DNA from: Exobasidium rhododendri
Lineage: Eukaryota; Basidiomycota; Exobasidiomycetes; Exobasidiales; Exobasidiaceae
Direction of reading: 5' to 3'
Assembly: GCA_026210745.1 (NCBI GenBank)
Contig: CP110630.1
Coordinates: 3,596,001-3,660,000 of the forward strand
DNA length: 64,000 bases
The notes below the pieces were generated by a model. The model was not told where the DNA came from and made no database searches. It saw only the letters and a program-made list of their open reading frames with translations. Within the stretch, counting starts at the first letter, position 1. Each line of letters opens with the position of its first letter. The translations under genes and the position numbers were made by a program. This document shows positions 11,405 to 24,596 of this stretch, one piece after another.

Positions 11405-13616
11405 ATGTCGAAAAGCAGGAGACTCGCTCGCATCGCTGAGACTGATTGGCTTGCGAAGTTTGCACCGCCAAGACTGTCAGCGTGTCGCCAATGTCGGAGC
11501 CAGTCCACGTCTGCATCTTCTCCGGCATCGCAGCAGATGGACTTAGGTCGACACTTTTATCTGAACAAGATATTGGAGCAGTATGCTGCCAAACCTGCCA
11601 GTAGAACGACTCTGCGACAACTGGTCTTCTTTGGAAAGACTGTGGGAAGAAATCGAGAGAAGATCTTGACGGTGAGTGGCCTATTGCAGGGCTCCTGTGA
11701 GCGTCAGATGATGTACATGTAGACTCACTAAGGAGAGAGCCGTGCAATTCCGGTCGACCAGAGTGCCAACTACGTCAAGCAAGAGCTAGCTGTGAGGATC
11801 GCTCATCGCATCAGAGACTTACAAGCTCTTCCCTTTGCTGTCATGATGAATCGCAATCTTAGCGAACATGTGTACGAAAAGTACTGGAACGCATTTGAGA
11901 CGTGAGTGAATGAAAGGTCCAAAGATAGCAGATGGCGAAGTATGCTTCGACTAATACACTGAGGGCAAGGCACTTTTAGATTTCGAAAGATACCCACCAT
12001 TAGGACCTTGGAAGAGAACGAGGAGTTCTGCATCACCCTGAAGAGGCTTCTCGATGACCAGTGAGCTCAGAAGAGACGTTTGCTGCAGTGTCCCAACCTC
12101 TTATCCACTTCACTCTTCCTATGTGCAGCCTCACCATCATACCCTCTCTCACCATCGGAATCGTCGAATCGTCACATCACCTACCGCCAGAGCAATTAGA
12201 TGGCTTCATGGGAAGGATGCTGCGCAGTAGAATTTGTGAGTTGCCCTTCAAAGGTGTGGATTCTATTCTTTTTCCAACTTGTTGTCCTGACCTTGTCCAT
12301 CTCCTTGCCTTCCTTCGCTCCAAACAGCCCGCCGAGTTCTTGCAGAGCAGCACATCGCCCTGTCCGAGGCGTTGGATGACCCATTCCACTTCTTTAATGA
12401 TTCTTCTTCGTCAATCACCGAAGAGCAAGAGAATGATGGAGAGCACGTTGGCATCATCTACACCAGCCTGAAAGTCTCCAGCGTTGTCGAAAAGAGTGTC
12501 GCTCTTCTGACTCGAATGTTCAAGGAAGAAATCGAAGCTGGAATTAGGGTAGAAGATGCAGCTGTGCTACCGGAAATTGTAGTAGATGGTGCCCTAGAAG
12601 CTCGCTTTGCCTACATTCCAGAGCATCTAGAGTATATCATGTTTGAGTTGCTCAAGAACTCCATGATGGCGGTCATGCGGCAACCACTATCGATGAGAGA
12701 TCCGGTTTGCATCAGAGTCACAATAGTGGAAGGACCACCAGATGAAGATCTCATTATCCGCATCTCGGATTGCGGAGGAGGATTGTCGATATCATCGCAA
12801 TCGAAAGCACATCAGTCTAAGAGGGATGCTAAAAGAAGGCAGGCTCAACGAGTTGCATCCCGAAAGCGGAGAGAGCAACTGGAGGGAGAAACATTAGCGT
12901 TGAATGGTGAAGGCAAAGACGTTGAGAACGATACCACTTCGAAAGCAGTATTCCAGCAAGACGATGAGGTGGCGACAGGCGGCGGCCGACCTTTGATGGG
13001 AATGAATCAAGAGGCTGCCAATGCAACAGCAAATAAAGCAGGAATGAGCGATCCACTCATAGCGTCAGTCACTTCATTTTCAAACATCAGGGGAAGACTC
13101 GAGTTGGAAGAGGTCAGGTTGAAAGCACAGAATGAGACAAGGGGAAGTGGTGGAGAAGAGAGTAAGGCGCTTGATGAAACAACGATGCAAGACAGTCCTG
13201 GTCTGGAAAAGGAAGGAATTTACATGGGGCTTCGAGCTGGCTTGGGTCGACATGAAGAGAGAGCTTCCGGGATTGATAGTTGGGTGAAGATGGAAGCTCT
13301 CCGGAACGTAGGAAGGTTCAAAGGGACCGTAGCAGAACAAGTGTCCTCAACACGACCAAAAGCTGACAAGGGCGGCGCTCCTGAGCATCAGCAGAAAACT
13401 GCACGAGATGCACAAGAGCTTCGTCCCTTGCAAGCATCAGTCTCGCCCAACGATCAAGTAGAGACAGGATTGGGACTGCCAATGACGAAAATATACACCG
13501 ACTTTTTCGGAGGGAGTCTGTCATTGAGAAGCTTGGATGGTCATGGTATGGACGTCTTTGTGAGACTACCGAAATTAGGAACAAACAAAGAAGCTATCGA
13601 GGATATCGTGCTTTGA
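11405..13616 (+). CDS. Mitochondrial pyruvate dehydrogenase/BCKDH-type kinase with long ATP-lid insertion
   Basis: Exons 11405..11671, 11762..11901, 11980..12060, 12129..12235 and 12328..13616, 627 aa. The basic N-terminus suits a mitochondrial presequence. The four-helix part includes QLVFFGKTVGRNREKI and SANYVKQELAVRIAHRIRDL. The GHKL ATPase part shows the N box (EYIMFELLKNSMMAV, about residues 298-312), the G1 box (ISDCGGGLS, about 344-352) and the G2 box with the C-terminal strand (GLGLPMTKIYTDFFGGSLSL, from about 579). The family phosphorylates E1alpha of PDH or branched-chain ketoacid dehydrogenase in the matrix. About 230 residues separate G1 and G2, far more than in typical members. 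Choice between PDK and BCKDK is open. Confidence 0.87.
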
Positions 13617-13685
13617 AATTTGTGGATGGTTGGGAGAAGTAATGTAATTGTACACAACAGCGGGCTCCTCTACACTGATAGTATC

Positions 13686-14906
13686 TTACACACATGCTTT
13701 GCGGTCTCGGGGAACCCAGGGAATCGAGTCCACAGTCTGTGAAAGAGGATCTTCTTTGCCAGGGAGAGCAAGGAGCGCTGCCCGCCTATCGAAGCAGTGC
13801 TGAGGAATGCTCTGGACGGGTGGTTGAATGTACACGTCAATCTGCCTGACTGAATGCGTAGAGATGCGATCAGATTAGTGTCGATCGCTCAGTTATGATG
13901 AGCGAAACATTCTGTTCAAGAAACACTCACTACCTTTTCCTCTCGCCCTGATCTGAAAAGGCCCTTTTAGGCCCAATTCACAGGTGAGTATCCAAGGAAA
14001 GTCGTCGGGCATCACACGTAGTGCAGCGTAATTTTGATGGGCTTGCGAGCCTCGAACGAGTACCTTGAGTGAATGCTTGTACGACTTGTAATCTTGTGCT
14101 TCGAGGATGAACGCGCCACCGGTAGAGAGACAGTCTGCCACTCGAGCAAAGAAACGCCGCAGACCAAAATCGAGGTGATGAATGTGAATCCACTTTGTGA
14201 CTGACATTGCCATGATCAAGTCATAATTCAATCGATCTTCCACTTCTACTTGTGCCATATCAAGCCACTGCATTCTTGTCATATCGCTAGGGCGTTCCTT
14301 GCTCCTGTGTAGTGCCCTGTCGTCGTTGAACACCCATTCGGACTGGAGGAATCGAGCGACAAGCGGAAGTGGGACAGGAAGAGCAACACCCAGTCGAAGC
14401 CGCTGCTTGGGACTGACACCATTGCCCCGTCCCGCGCGTCCACTGCCGAGGATTCTCGGTGTGAAGGAAGAAGTGCATAGTGCTGATTTTACTGCTGCCT
14501 CTTCTCTCGATGTGTGTAAGCCTGATTCCCTCGCATTTCTTGCAGCTAGCAGAATCAGCTCTCTGTCCAAATCCACCGCGACGACCGTCTCAGCCTTTCC
14601 GTGCAGCGAGTTGCATAATTCGAGCGTAAATTGACCACTGTTGCAACCTATGTCTAGCACACGCTTCAGACATCTCCCCTCGTCACTGCCTTCCGCTTCG
14701 TCCTCCTTTAGCCAAGCCAGGATGCATCTCAAACGAGGATCTTGCTGCAGGTACTCTCCTTCTCGCCTGATGGAATAGTACTCTCGATAATTCCCATATT
14801 CTGGTAAAGAAGGCAGTGAAGGAGACGAGGATGCATCCTCCTTTCCTTCATCCCACGGCCGCTTCTTGTGATAGATAAGCCCGGCTCCTACCCCATCGGA
14901 AGCCAT
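13686..14906 (-). CDS. Bin3/MePCE-type RNA 5'-phosphate methyltransferase
   Basis: Exons complement(13686..13849, 13931..14906), about 379 aa. ATG at 14906 is chosen because the frame upstream has no ATG. Near the start is the family signature YGNYREYYSIRR. SAM motif I follows (VLDIGCNSGQFTLEL), then the acidic strand VVAVDLDRELI. Later come NYDLIMAMSVTKWIHIHHLD and LSTGGAFILEAQDYKSYKHS, both typical of Bin3 enzymes that cap the 5' gamma-phosphate of 7SK-like or related small RNAs. The final exon (RQIDVYIQPPVQSIPQ) is accepted on phase and on likeness to the family C-terminus. It converges with the kinase gene, stops 70 bp apart. Confidence 0.85.
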
Positions 14907-15181
14907 ACGACAGATGGACAAGCTCTCAACGTCGAGGGAAGTGCTCTTCTTCTCGTATTTTGCCCCCGCCCTTTATTTTGTTTCGCACGAGAAGCAAAGG
15001 AAGGGCAAAAGAATGAGTAGCGCGACGTAAAGGACTTTTTATCCTTCCAGAGTACTCCCCGTTGATCTCGATATTGGCAGATCGTTGCCTGTTAGTACTG
15101 CGACCACACGTCTAGAGTGCGGCAGCGTCACACTTGCGAGTATAAGGGATGGACACCGAAAAATTACGATTGTAGAGAGTG

Positions 15182-16556
15182 ATGCAAAGAAGTCTGATTG
15201 GACTTACACCGAAGTCACACGTCGCAAGAATCTTCCTGCATTCACCATGGCAGCGTCGAGCCTCTTCATTGAGTCAAAGCAGCAGTAGCAGCGAAAGCAA
15301 CTTGAATGGCAACAACGGCCATGAAGCAGAAGAGCAAACTAGCAATGGCGGAACCCTACCTCACAAGGTCATCAGCAGCATCAAGGGTGATGCCTTCTGT
15401 GAGTCAACTTTGTTTCCTTGCTGCCAGATCGTCTATGCTTAACGTTTCTCTCTTCCCTTTGTCTTCAGTGCACATGCTTGCATCGCCCTTGCGTAGATGC
15501 ACGGTGACTCAGACTGTTCTTCCAAAGGCGCTTATGTTTCAAATGACTTCGCATAGGGGTCCAGCCGGGAATGAACTTCAGCAAGAACTAATAGCAAGCC
15601 AAGTCGAGAAGATTCAAAGAGAGCCCAATTCACTCCTTCGACGCAACTCTCGTCGATGGATACGCAGAGTAGCCAAAAGGTCAAAGCATAAGTCACTACT
15701 CCAATCTCAACGTATGCTCCTGCACAAGATAGTCACATCGCAAACAGATCAAAGTCGAGAACGATTTCAGAGTCAACTGAAGGATGCAAAGAATCAGATC
15801 ACCTCTCTTTTGCACCCGCCGCCGAAAGGACAACTTTTACCGTTTGGAATCACAAGAGAATCCGGTAGCAAAGATCATGCTAGAGGCAAAGGAGTTTGGT
15901 GCTCTTTAAGCAAAAAGATTGTTGCCGAGGTCGCCAACAAGTTACCTCATCGAACTGTGATCACGACGAACCCTGCTCCGAGAGACTTAGTCAAACTTGT
16001 TGGGGAAGATCTGGAACTGAGAGTCTTGGAAGAGATTTGCCTATTGCAAAGGAAGCTCGCGACCACTCCTACTGTTGAGACAATGGAAAGCGGCTGGTTG
16101 ATTCGTAGATTGAGAGGACCAGAAGTTCGAAGCGTTCTCCACCATGGAAGTATTCAGTTGCATTACGGAGCGAATGATTCTTCCCTTGCATGTCTAATCG
16201 TATCGAATGGAGACGCCCGGCTGAAGAAAGATGCTGCTCAGCCACCACTGTACCGTCTGGACAAGTTGATTGCCCTTGAAGAGCGTCAGGAAATATTCAA
16301 GGACGCAATGCGAGAGATAGCCATACTCCTTCGCAAGAAAGCTGTCAGAAAGCACAAGAGGGTAGCACTGGAACAGACGATAAAGTCAACAAATTCCAAT
16401 CCAACGAACTCAACTGATGGTACAGATCTGCAAGAGACTCCACCCTCCATAGCAGGCCAAAAGTACCCCCGCTTGCACGTCATCAAGCGTGACGAACGGA
16501 CAGTCGATCTGAGCATGGCTCTATGGCGGCTTCACTCGTGGTGTGAATCGGGGTAA
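15182..16556 (+). CDS. Unknown mitochondrial protein
   Basis: Exons 15182..15398 and 15469..16556 (GTGAGT donor, CTTCAG acceptor) give about 434 aa. The first about 35 residues are rich in Arg, Ser and Leu and lack acids (MQRSLIGLTPKSHVARIFLH), a likely matrix presequence. A very basic block follows (SLLRRNSRRWIRRVAKRSKH), then a mixed alpha/beta region and a long basic helix near the end (REIAILLRKKAVRKHKRVAL). A mitochondrial RNA or ribosome role is possible from charge alone. I do not recognise a family. It is divergent to the Bin3 gene (275 bp) and convergent with the peptidase gene (49 bp between stops). Confidence 0.7.
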
Positions 16557-16604
16557 AAGAAAGAAAGTAAATCACTTTGGAAGGATGGGTATGAGCAGAC
16601 GTCA

Positions 16605-18156
<1,552 letters not shown>

Positions 18157-18424
18157 GATGCTTCTCTTCGATCTAGGAGTAGTGCGGACAGAATTAGCAG
18201 GTGGAAGAGCAGAAAGTGATGGGGTTGGCTCCCTTATAAGTACAGTAGTAGATGGAGAATCATTAAAGTTATGCTATGCAGTCTAAATCTATTAATCCAT
18301 CAGCTCAACCTCCGCCCTTCTTCTTTAAAGTCGAATCTTGCCTCGACACGCCACGGTCTCACTTAGATTCTCTTCGCACGGGCTGCTAATAAGATCCTTC
18401 CCTTGCACACTCTCCGCTCCTCTC

Positions 18425-19320
18425 ATGGCTGACGGGAAGGCCCAGACGGCCGCAAGGGCAGCATCTCGAGTGAGTCTGAAGATTTCATCATCAAGGAAGA
18501 GATCATTCTGACCCGTCACCCCTGTGTCTCCCTTGACTAGCAATCTGGCGTACTTCTCGTCGAGCAAGCCAAACACTGTCCTCCTCAATCACAAGCAAAG
18601 GGAGATACGATCAACTTCATCTGGAATCAGGAGGGATTGCAATGTCGAATCTGCAAGGCCAAAGATGTATCACGTTCCGAAAGCTTGGAGGTCATGGATC
18701 TTCTTGAGACCAACATGAGGGCACTGTAGGTCATCGTATCATATTTTTTCTTTGCCTTCTCTCAAGTCTTTGTTTGACGTTTTCCTCCATCTCCATCTGT
18801 TAAGATACGAAGCGTCGAGTATGGGCTGGGATCGAAAAGGAAAACGACGGGAGCTGTTCGACAAGGACAGCTACCTTATCCTCTTGCAAGCGAAAGCTGG
18901 CTCATTGGTCGGCTTTGTCAATTGGCGTTTTGATTGCGAAGAATGCGATGAAGACGATGAGATGGCGCGACGAGGGGATGACGTCGTCGAGGTTGTGTAC
19001 CTGTGAGTGCACGAGACGCACCCATGCGGCCTTCAGAGCATGTGGACTAAGGTCCATATCTTCACAGCTACGACCTGCAAATGAGCAAATCCCACCGGGG
19101 ACAGAGGCTGGGCCATCTACTGATGGAGATGCTCGACTCTATTGCTCTCAAATCTCACATGAGGAAAGTCATGCTTACAGTCTTTCTCGTCAACGAGGGT
19201 GCAAGAAGGTTCTACAAGAACCTTGGCTACGTACTTGATCTCATCAGTCCGAGTATAGAGCATGATGGAAGTGACGACGAAGCTGCCGACTACGCTATAC
19301 TGAGCAAGCCAATCAAATAA
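18425..19320 (+). CDS. N-alpha-acetyltransferase 40 (NatD), histone H4/H2A N-acetyltransferase
   Basis: Exons 18425..18469, 18541..18725, 18805..19002 and 19068..19320 give 226 aa, the usual length. The family core is visible: LETNMRALYEASSMGWDRKG, KRRELFDKDSYLIL, GFVNWRFDCEE, then the acetyl-CoA loop in SKSHRGQRLGHLLMEMLD and VFLVNEGARRFYKNLGYV. NatD acetylates the N-terminal serine of histones H4 and H2A. The second intron uses a GTAGGT donor. The start is divergent to the iminopeptidase gene, 268 bp apart. Confidence 0.9.
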
Positions 19321-19863
19321 GGGGAAGCTCTGTACGATGTGCATGTAGGGCCATTGCTCTATTCTTCGCCAAGCGATGCGCTTCAATCAGCATTGCAGCA
19401 GCCGTCGTTAGGAGAGGAGAGGAGGGCCAAGAAAAGTTCGTAATCACTGTGGCCTTGGCGTACACGACACATCCCCTCTTGGAGATCGGCTCTTCAACTC
19501 AGTGCATCGTTTTCCAACACACTCCGACGCATAAGTTGGCAAAAGTTCGAAGCATACATGACCCGTGCGAGAATATCTGCAAGAGCCAAGATTTAGACTT
19601 TGTAATAATTCTTACCAAAATTACTTTACTTATTCTGTCGGATAGTAATCATGTCTAGCTCCATTTCTAGAAACAAGCAGGGAAAAAAGAAATGAAAGAA
19701 AGCGAAGGGATAGTAAATTCTGACTACCACCCGTAGATTGATGACGGTCGTCGGCAACGCAAATTGAGGACTAAAGAGTTCGGCCCAGTCGAGGACGCTT
19801 CTTTCTCTCCCAACACCACCCAGTGCTCCACCCCCTTCTTCCCTCGTCGTCGGTTTCGCGAGG
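19321..19863. other. Intergenic region
   Basis: This is the 3' flank of the NatD gene and the promoter of the AMP-binding-like gene. It is AT-rich around 19600-19730, with poly-A/T runs. No gene, repeat or RNA was recognised. Confidence 0.5.
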
Positions 19864-21837
19864 ATGCCGTTCTCCATTATATTCGATGACACTAGCTTGA
19901 TCTTGACTCTGATCATCATATTGCTGTTGACTTTCACCATCTACATTGGAAAGGGTTACCAACCTCTCGTGCACCCACTCATTCTGTCGCGTCAGTCAGA
20001 CGTATCGCCCATTCGACACAAGGGCCAGTCTGCCATATACCGCAACACGAATGCACCGGCAGGACTAGACTTGGCATCGAAACCTCGAAGGAAGATCAAC
20101 GGTGTTGTCGATGTCCTGCGATATGGTTCGGAAGCTTCAGGATGGTCCAATACAAGGAAGAGAAACTTCTACGGACTACACAGGAGCAATGCTGACATCT
20201 TAGCGAAAGCCGAAAAGTTCGCAAAGGGTATGGCGAGCATTGTCGGTCTCTCCTCTTGCAAGGAACTGGTAGTAGCCGTCTGCGTCGAGTCTGATTCTAT
20301 CAAGAGTCTCGAAGCCACGATCTCGGGAAGCGTGCAAGTGGAAGCCTTTCAGCCGTTGGTCATATCATCAGAGTATGTAGAGAAAGGAGAAACACCGACG
20401 ACCCTACCGTCGACTTGCCTCGCTAAGAGACTACATGCCATCTTCACTACGTCAAAAGCTCACTCAAGTGCTCTACAACTGCCTGGTGTAGACAAGGACA
20501 CGCTGTTGGTTGTGTCCACAAAAGAAGAAGCCGAGTCAATCCGGTCGCTGGTCTCGAATAGGGTGATACTGTTTGACGAAGTATTGAGTCACTCTGCTGA
20601 CACGAGGGAGGAGGAGGAGAAGGAATTCACTGTTGCAAGTGAGGCCGTCCATTCAGTCTACTGGACAGGGTCAACGGGATGGGTTGAAGTGACTAATTCC
20701 AGTCTGACAGCCGCTATCACCGCTCATCTCGCTTTCTATCCAGCCGAGTCGCAACCTTGTTTAGACGATCACATCTATGTAGCTACTACGCTGTCAGAAG
20801 GTGAAGATACGCTCGACAACTCATCCGTACCCCTGGTCGGCAGTCATCATCCTGCCGGTCTAGTTCTGCCTCTCTTGGCACTATATTCTGGCGCCGCATT
20901 CACCACATCGACCCTACGTTCAGGCGCTTCGATACACTTGTATGAGGCCCAGCCAACGCTCATCTACGCATCTTCGTCCAGCGCATTTAGCTTTGCTACA
21001 GCGCTCAGCACCGTCTCTCAGCGATTCATCTTCTCAAAGCCTGCTGCACAGAGCAAACTGGCCTTCTTGCGACACGGCACCTTTACCTCTGATAGTCTGT
21101 GGGATAGATTCGTCTTCGCAAAGGTTCGAGATATGCTCGGCTGTCAGAAGCTTCGCTCGTTGATCATCATCAGCGAAGGTGGCAAGACCTCGCAGGATCT
21201 TTTGGATGATCTTCGAATCCATCTTAGCTGTGCGGTACGGCAGGCTTACCTGCCAATCACAGCTTGTCCTACCTTTGGCAACGAGCTGACAGCTGGAGTT
21301 GAGTCGATGCCATCTGAAGTGACAGCATCAGCTTCTTCTCCGGCTCTCTTCACTGCACCCATCACAGCTACTCACTCGCTGGATCTGCAGACCTTTACAC
21401 TCAACGGACGATTAGCAATGGTTCAAGTGGGCCCACCCAATGTAGGAGTGGAAGTGAAACTGGTCGAGACTGCGTTAGCCAAGAATCTCAACTACCTTGT
21501 AGACGATAGCAAGGCGGAACAGAATGATGGTCGAGCAAACGATCCTTGTGGAGAGGTGAGGGGGGATGATGTAGCCCTTCTTCCTTGACGAACAGAGATA
21601 CTGACGCTCTCTTTTATCTACAGATCTTTGTTCGAGGGTACGGCATTGCGGGCACGAGTGATGCAAAGCAATGGTGTGCTACCGGCGATATTGGCTCGTT
21701 CCGTCCCAATGGCACTCTTGTCATCCTACGAGATTCTAAACAGACTCGCCCAGGTACTGAACCTTCTCTGTCCACGGAGAAAGCAAGAGGGCGAGGGTCG
21801 GTGATGGCCCGAGGCAGTACATTTGTCTCTCTTTTAA
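19864..21837 (+). CDS. Divergent AMP-binding (acyl-CoA synthetase-like) membrane-anchored protein
   Basis: Exon 1 19864..21555, exon 2 21624..21753, and a tentative exon 3 21818..21837 ending in TAA, giving about 613 aa. Residues about 11-29 form a membrane anchor (SLILTLIIILLLTFTIYIG). The fold is recognisable from YWTGSTGWVEV, at the place of the adenylate-forming P-loop, and from WCATGDIGSFRPNGTLVIL, matching the TGD and hinge region. The P-loop lacks the usual Lys (normally GSTGxPKG), so ligase activity is doubtful. Without the tentative last intron, the frame runs straight into the following glycosidase. The family call is moderate and the 3' end is uncertain. Confidence 0.65.
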
Positions 21838-23600
21838 GCATACTTCTGTGCATTGTTGCTTGCTCTTGTCAAGTGGAAGCAAGCACTACACCCATATCTT
21901 CTTCTAAGATGTTCAAGCGAGCCAACTCGCCGATCAACACAACGCTAGTAGAGACAGCCATGTTGGGATTCTTGTCTTCTCCTAGAGCTAGTTGGGAGCA
22001 AGGCACTGCGCAATCATCCGTTCTAGAGTATGCCTCGGGTGATTGGTCCGTCTTTACTTCATCGAATGGGCGCGGTCCGCCTTACCTGCCACAGGCCCTT
22101 CGTGCGGCCGACACGACAGGCCTTTCGAATCAGCTGCTCAGCATGGCCTACTCCTCTGTCCACACGCAAGATTCCGTTGGCAAACTCTGCACCCAAGTGA
22201 CCGGCGACGAAGATGCACTCGACGGCAGCGCTCTCGACTCTGCATCTTGTGCCGAGGCTGTCTTGATTGCTGCCTTTCAAGCTGGTGACATTGCAAACGG
22301 TGCGATTGCCAATCCCAAAGGGATGTGGATCAGTGCGGCCGAAGCTCAATTGTCGTACCTACTCAACAATGTGACAAGAGGTTCTCAAGGTGCCCTCTCC
22401 ATGAGGAGCACTGGCCTGGCGTACTGGAGTGGTGCGTAATGCTGCTCGCTCGCTCTCCTGATTCCCCTTTCTCTGTCCTTGTGTGTAAGCCATTCTTACC
22501 TTTCTCCTCCTTTCCACGGTCTACTTCCCTTCCATGAACTCCTCTCGTTCTACAATAATATTCTGGCAGACGGAATGTACATGGCACCACCCTTCCTTGC
22601 CTTGTACGGTCTAATGACAAGAAATCAAAGTCTAATTCAAGAAGGCTACGATCAACTGAATTAGTGAGTCTTCAGCGTCCGATTCGAGGACAAGGGGTGC
22701 GAGAAAGGTTCTCCGCGTAAGTTTTTGTCAAATTAACGGCTCCTTGTCTCGATCGTGGCATCTTCGTTGCAGCTACATGCAAGCCCTTCGGATAGACAGC
22801 GGGCCTGCTGAAGGACTGCTTCGTCACATTGTCAATGGTACTGTAGCCGATGGGCGTACGACTGACAATGGAGCATGGCTGACGGGAAACGGCTGGGCCT
22901 TGGCTGGCATGGTGAAAGTGATTGCTATCATTTCTCAGAGCGAATTTGCAAATGATATGCAGTCCCAGGTCAATGATCTCATCACATGGACTCAAGATAT
23001 CTTAGATGGCTGCTACAAGTACGCCGATCCCCTCATACGGAACTACGTCAACGATACAAGTAAGTGATGGCCAGAGACGAGACTTGAGCAAGACGCCCTG
23101 CGAATTGCTGGTCAACGTTGTTGGCTGGACTCTCTTACACATGACAATCTCTTTGTTTCTTCCCCTTTTCTCTTTTGCATTCGCTTGCTGCAGCTACATT
23201 CTACGATGCTGCCGGCTCTTCCCTTGTCGCCTACGCTACCTATCGTCTCGCAAGCCTGTCACCTGCCAACCATTCACAGCATGTAGACGCCGCCGAAGCT
23301 ATCTATGAAGCCGTTCAAGACAAGTTGAACCCGTTCGGATACTTCAATTCGGATGTGAACGTAGTGAATGCTTTAACATTCACATCACCAAGTCAGATGT
23401 CGCCTGAAAGTTTGGCCTTTCTTGTCTTGCTAGCCAGTGCAAAGAGGGACCACCAACAGGGAAACGTCACTGGCTTGAGCGGCCCTGCATCAGGCTTCGC
23501 AGGTGGCGCTACCTCTCTCAAGTCCCTTCTCCACGGCTCAGCAAGATGGATCCCTTCGGCCTTCCCCATTTCTGCAATGCTCGCTCTTATCCTTATTTAG
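21804..23600 (+). CDS. Secreted six-hairpin glycosidase (GH88/GH105-like), probable GPI anchor
   Basis: Exons 21804..22431, 22570..22663, 22773..23059 and 23194..23600, 471 aa. The N-terminus has a signal peptide (residues about 7-25, FVSLLSILLCIVACSCQVEA). The body resembles fungal six-hairpin glycosidases: SPRASWEQGTAQSSVLEYAS, DGMYMAPPFLALYG, TDNGAWLTGNGWALAGMVKV and FYDAAGSSLVAYATYRLA. The last about 15 residues are hydrophobic (FPISAMLALILI) after a small-residue region, consistent with GPI attachment. The family acts on unsaturated or other oligosaccharides, but the substrate is not predictable. The ATG lies inside, and in frame with, the preceding AMP-binding-like reading frame. Confidence 0.75.
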
Positions 23601-23815
23601 ATAGATGTGCTCAGCTGTCTCACTTTTCCTTGCTTCTTTGCTCTTCCTTGCTCCGTCGTAGATGCTGTCTTGCTTTCCTTTCTCGCCTCCTCCTCGTCGT
23701 CACCGTCATCACTTTCATAGAATCACATACACATCGTCAGTCATTACCATACCATGCTTTCCGTTTACTCTGACAATGCATTACATCGCCCGTTTCCCGT
23801 AATAGATACACAAGA

Positions 23816-24390
23816 TCAAAACAGATCATCGCTTGCATCGCTGAAGAAGCCCGAGTACGCCAGGACTGTTATGTAGTTTATGAGGAACAAAGTAGGTCAG
23901 TATAGCATCGCAAAAAGGCAACACCAGCCGGACTTGTCAAAGCAAGAATGCTCTTCCATCTGTGTTCTCACTCACTGGTACCGTACACCAGAGCACCTCC
24001 AGCAACACTCATGATTCCCGCTGTTTCAGCAATGACACCTGTATGAGAAAGAGTGATTGGTAGAGCGAATCCCATGACTACGATTCCACTTGTCAGCCAA
24101 TTTCCGAAATCCACATAAGCTGAATTGTAATCCGCTGAAAAGTCATCTGCTCCTGCGCAGCGAGAACAGAGGCTGTTCGGCAGTGGTGCGAAGACGAAGG
24201 TCAGAGCGACGAGTATAGGCAGCCAATTTGAGAAAAGAGCGCAAGAAAGAATCAAGAGCAAGAAGCCAAGAGCCAGGACGAAAGAAAGTAGAATGATGGC
24301 TGTGATGCGAAGACAATATACATTCAGTAACCTTGTAATGGCTCGAGGAATCTTTCATTTGCACGACTCACTCTTAAGTCCTGCGGCCAT
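23816..24390 (-). CDS. VPS55: Vps55-like endosomal sorting protein
   Basis: Exons complement(23816..23865, 23976..24299, 24372..24390), 130 aa, the normal length. The first coding exon is only 19 nt (MAAGLK plus one base). Four membrane segments are visible: TIILLSFVLALGFLLLILSC, LPILVALTFVFAPLPNSLC, WLTSGIVVMGFALPITLSH and IMSVAGGALVYGT. The order and loop DDFSADYNSAYVDFG match the Vps55/LEPROT family, which forms a complex with Vps68 for late endosome to vacuole sorting. The gene is divergent to COG1 (about 206 bp), another membrane-traffic gene. Confidence 0.93.
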
Positions 24391-24596
24391 GTTTGCTGCT
24401 TCACCCTGTGTCCGAGTGGGAGATGAAGACGCTTAATGTAGAGAGAGCTACAAGCGCGATCGAATACAGTCGGTAGGCAGCGCGGTGCACGTCCACCTGA
24501 CGCAGCTACACAGTTAGTAGTAAATCAAAGGGAAGCCCTGATCAACTTTGAGAAGCTTATTCTTCCGTACTCCTGTCGCATCCCTCACAGCATGTC

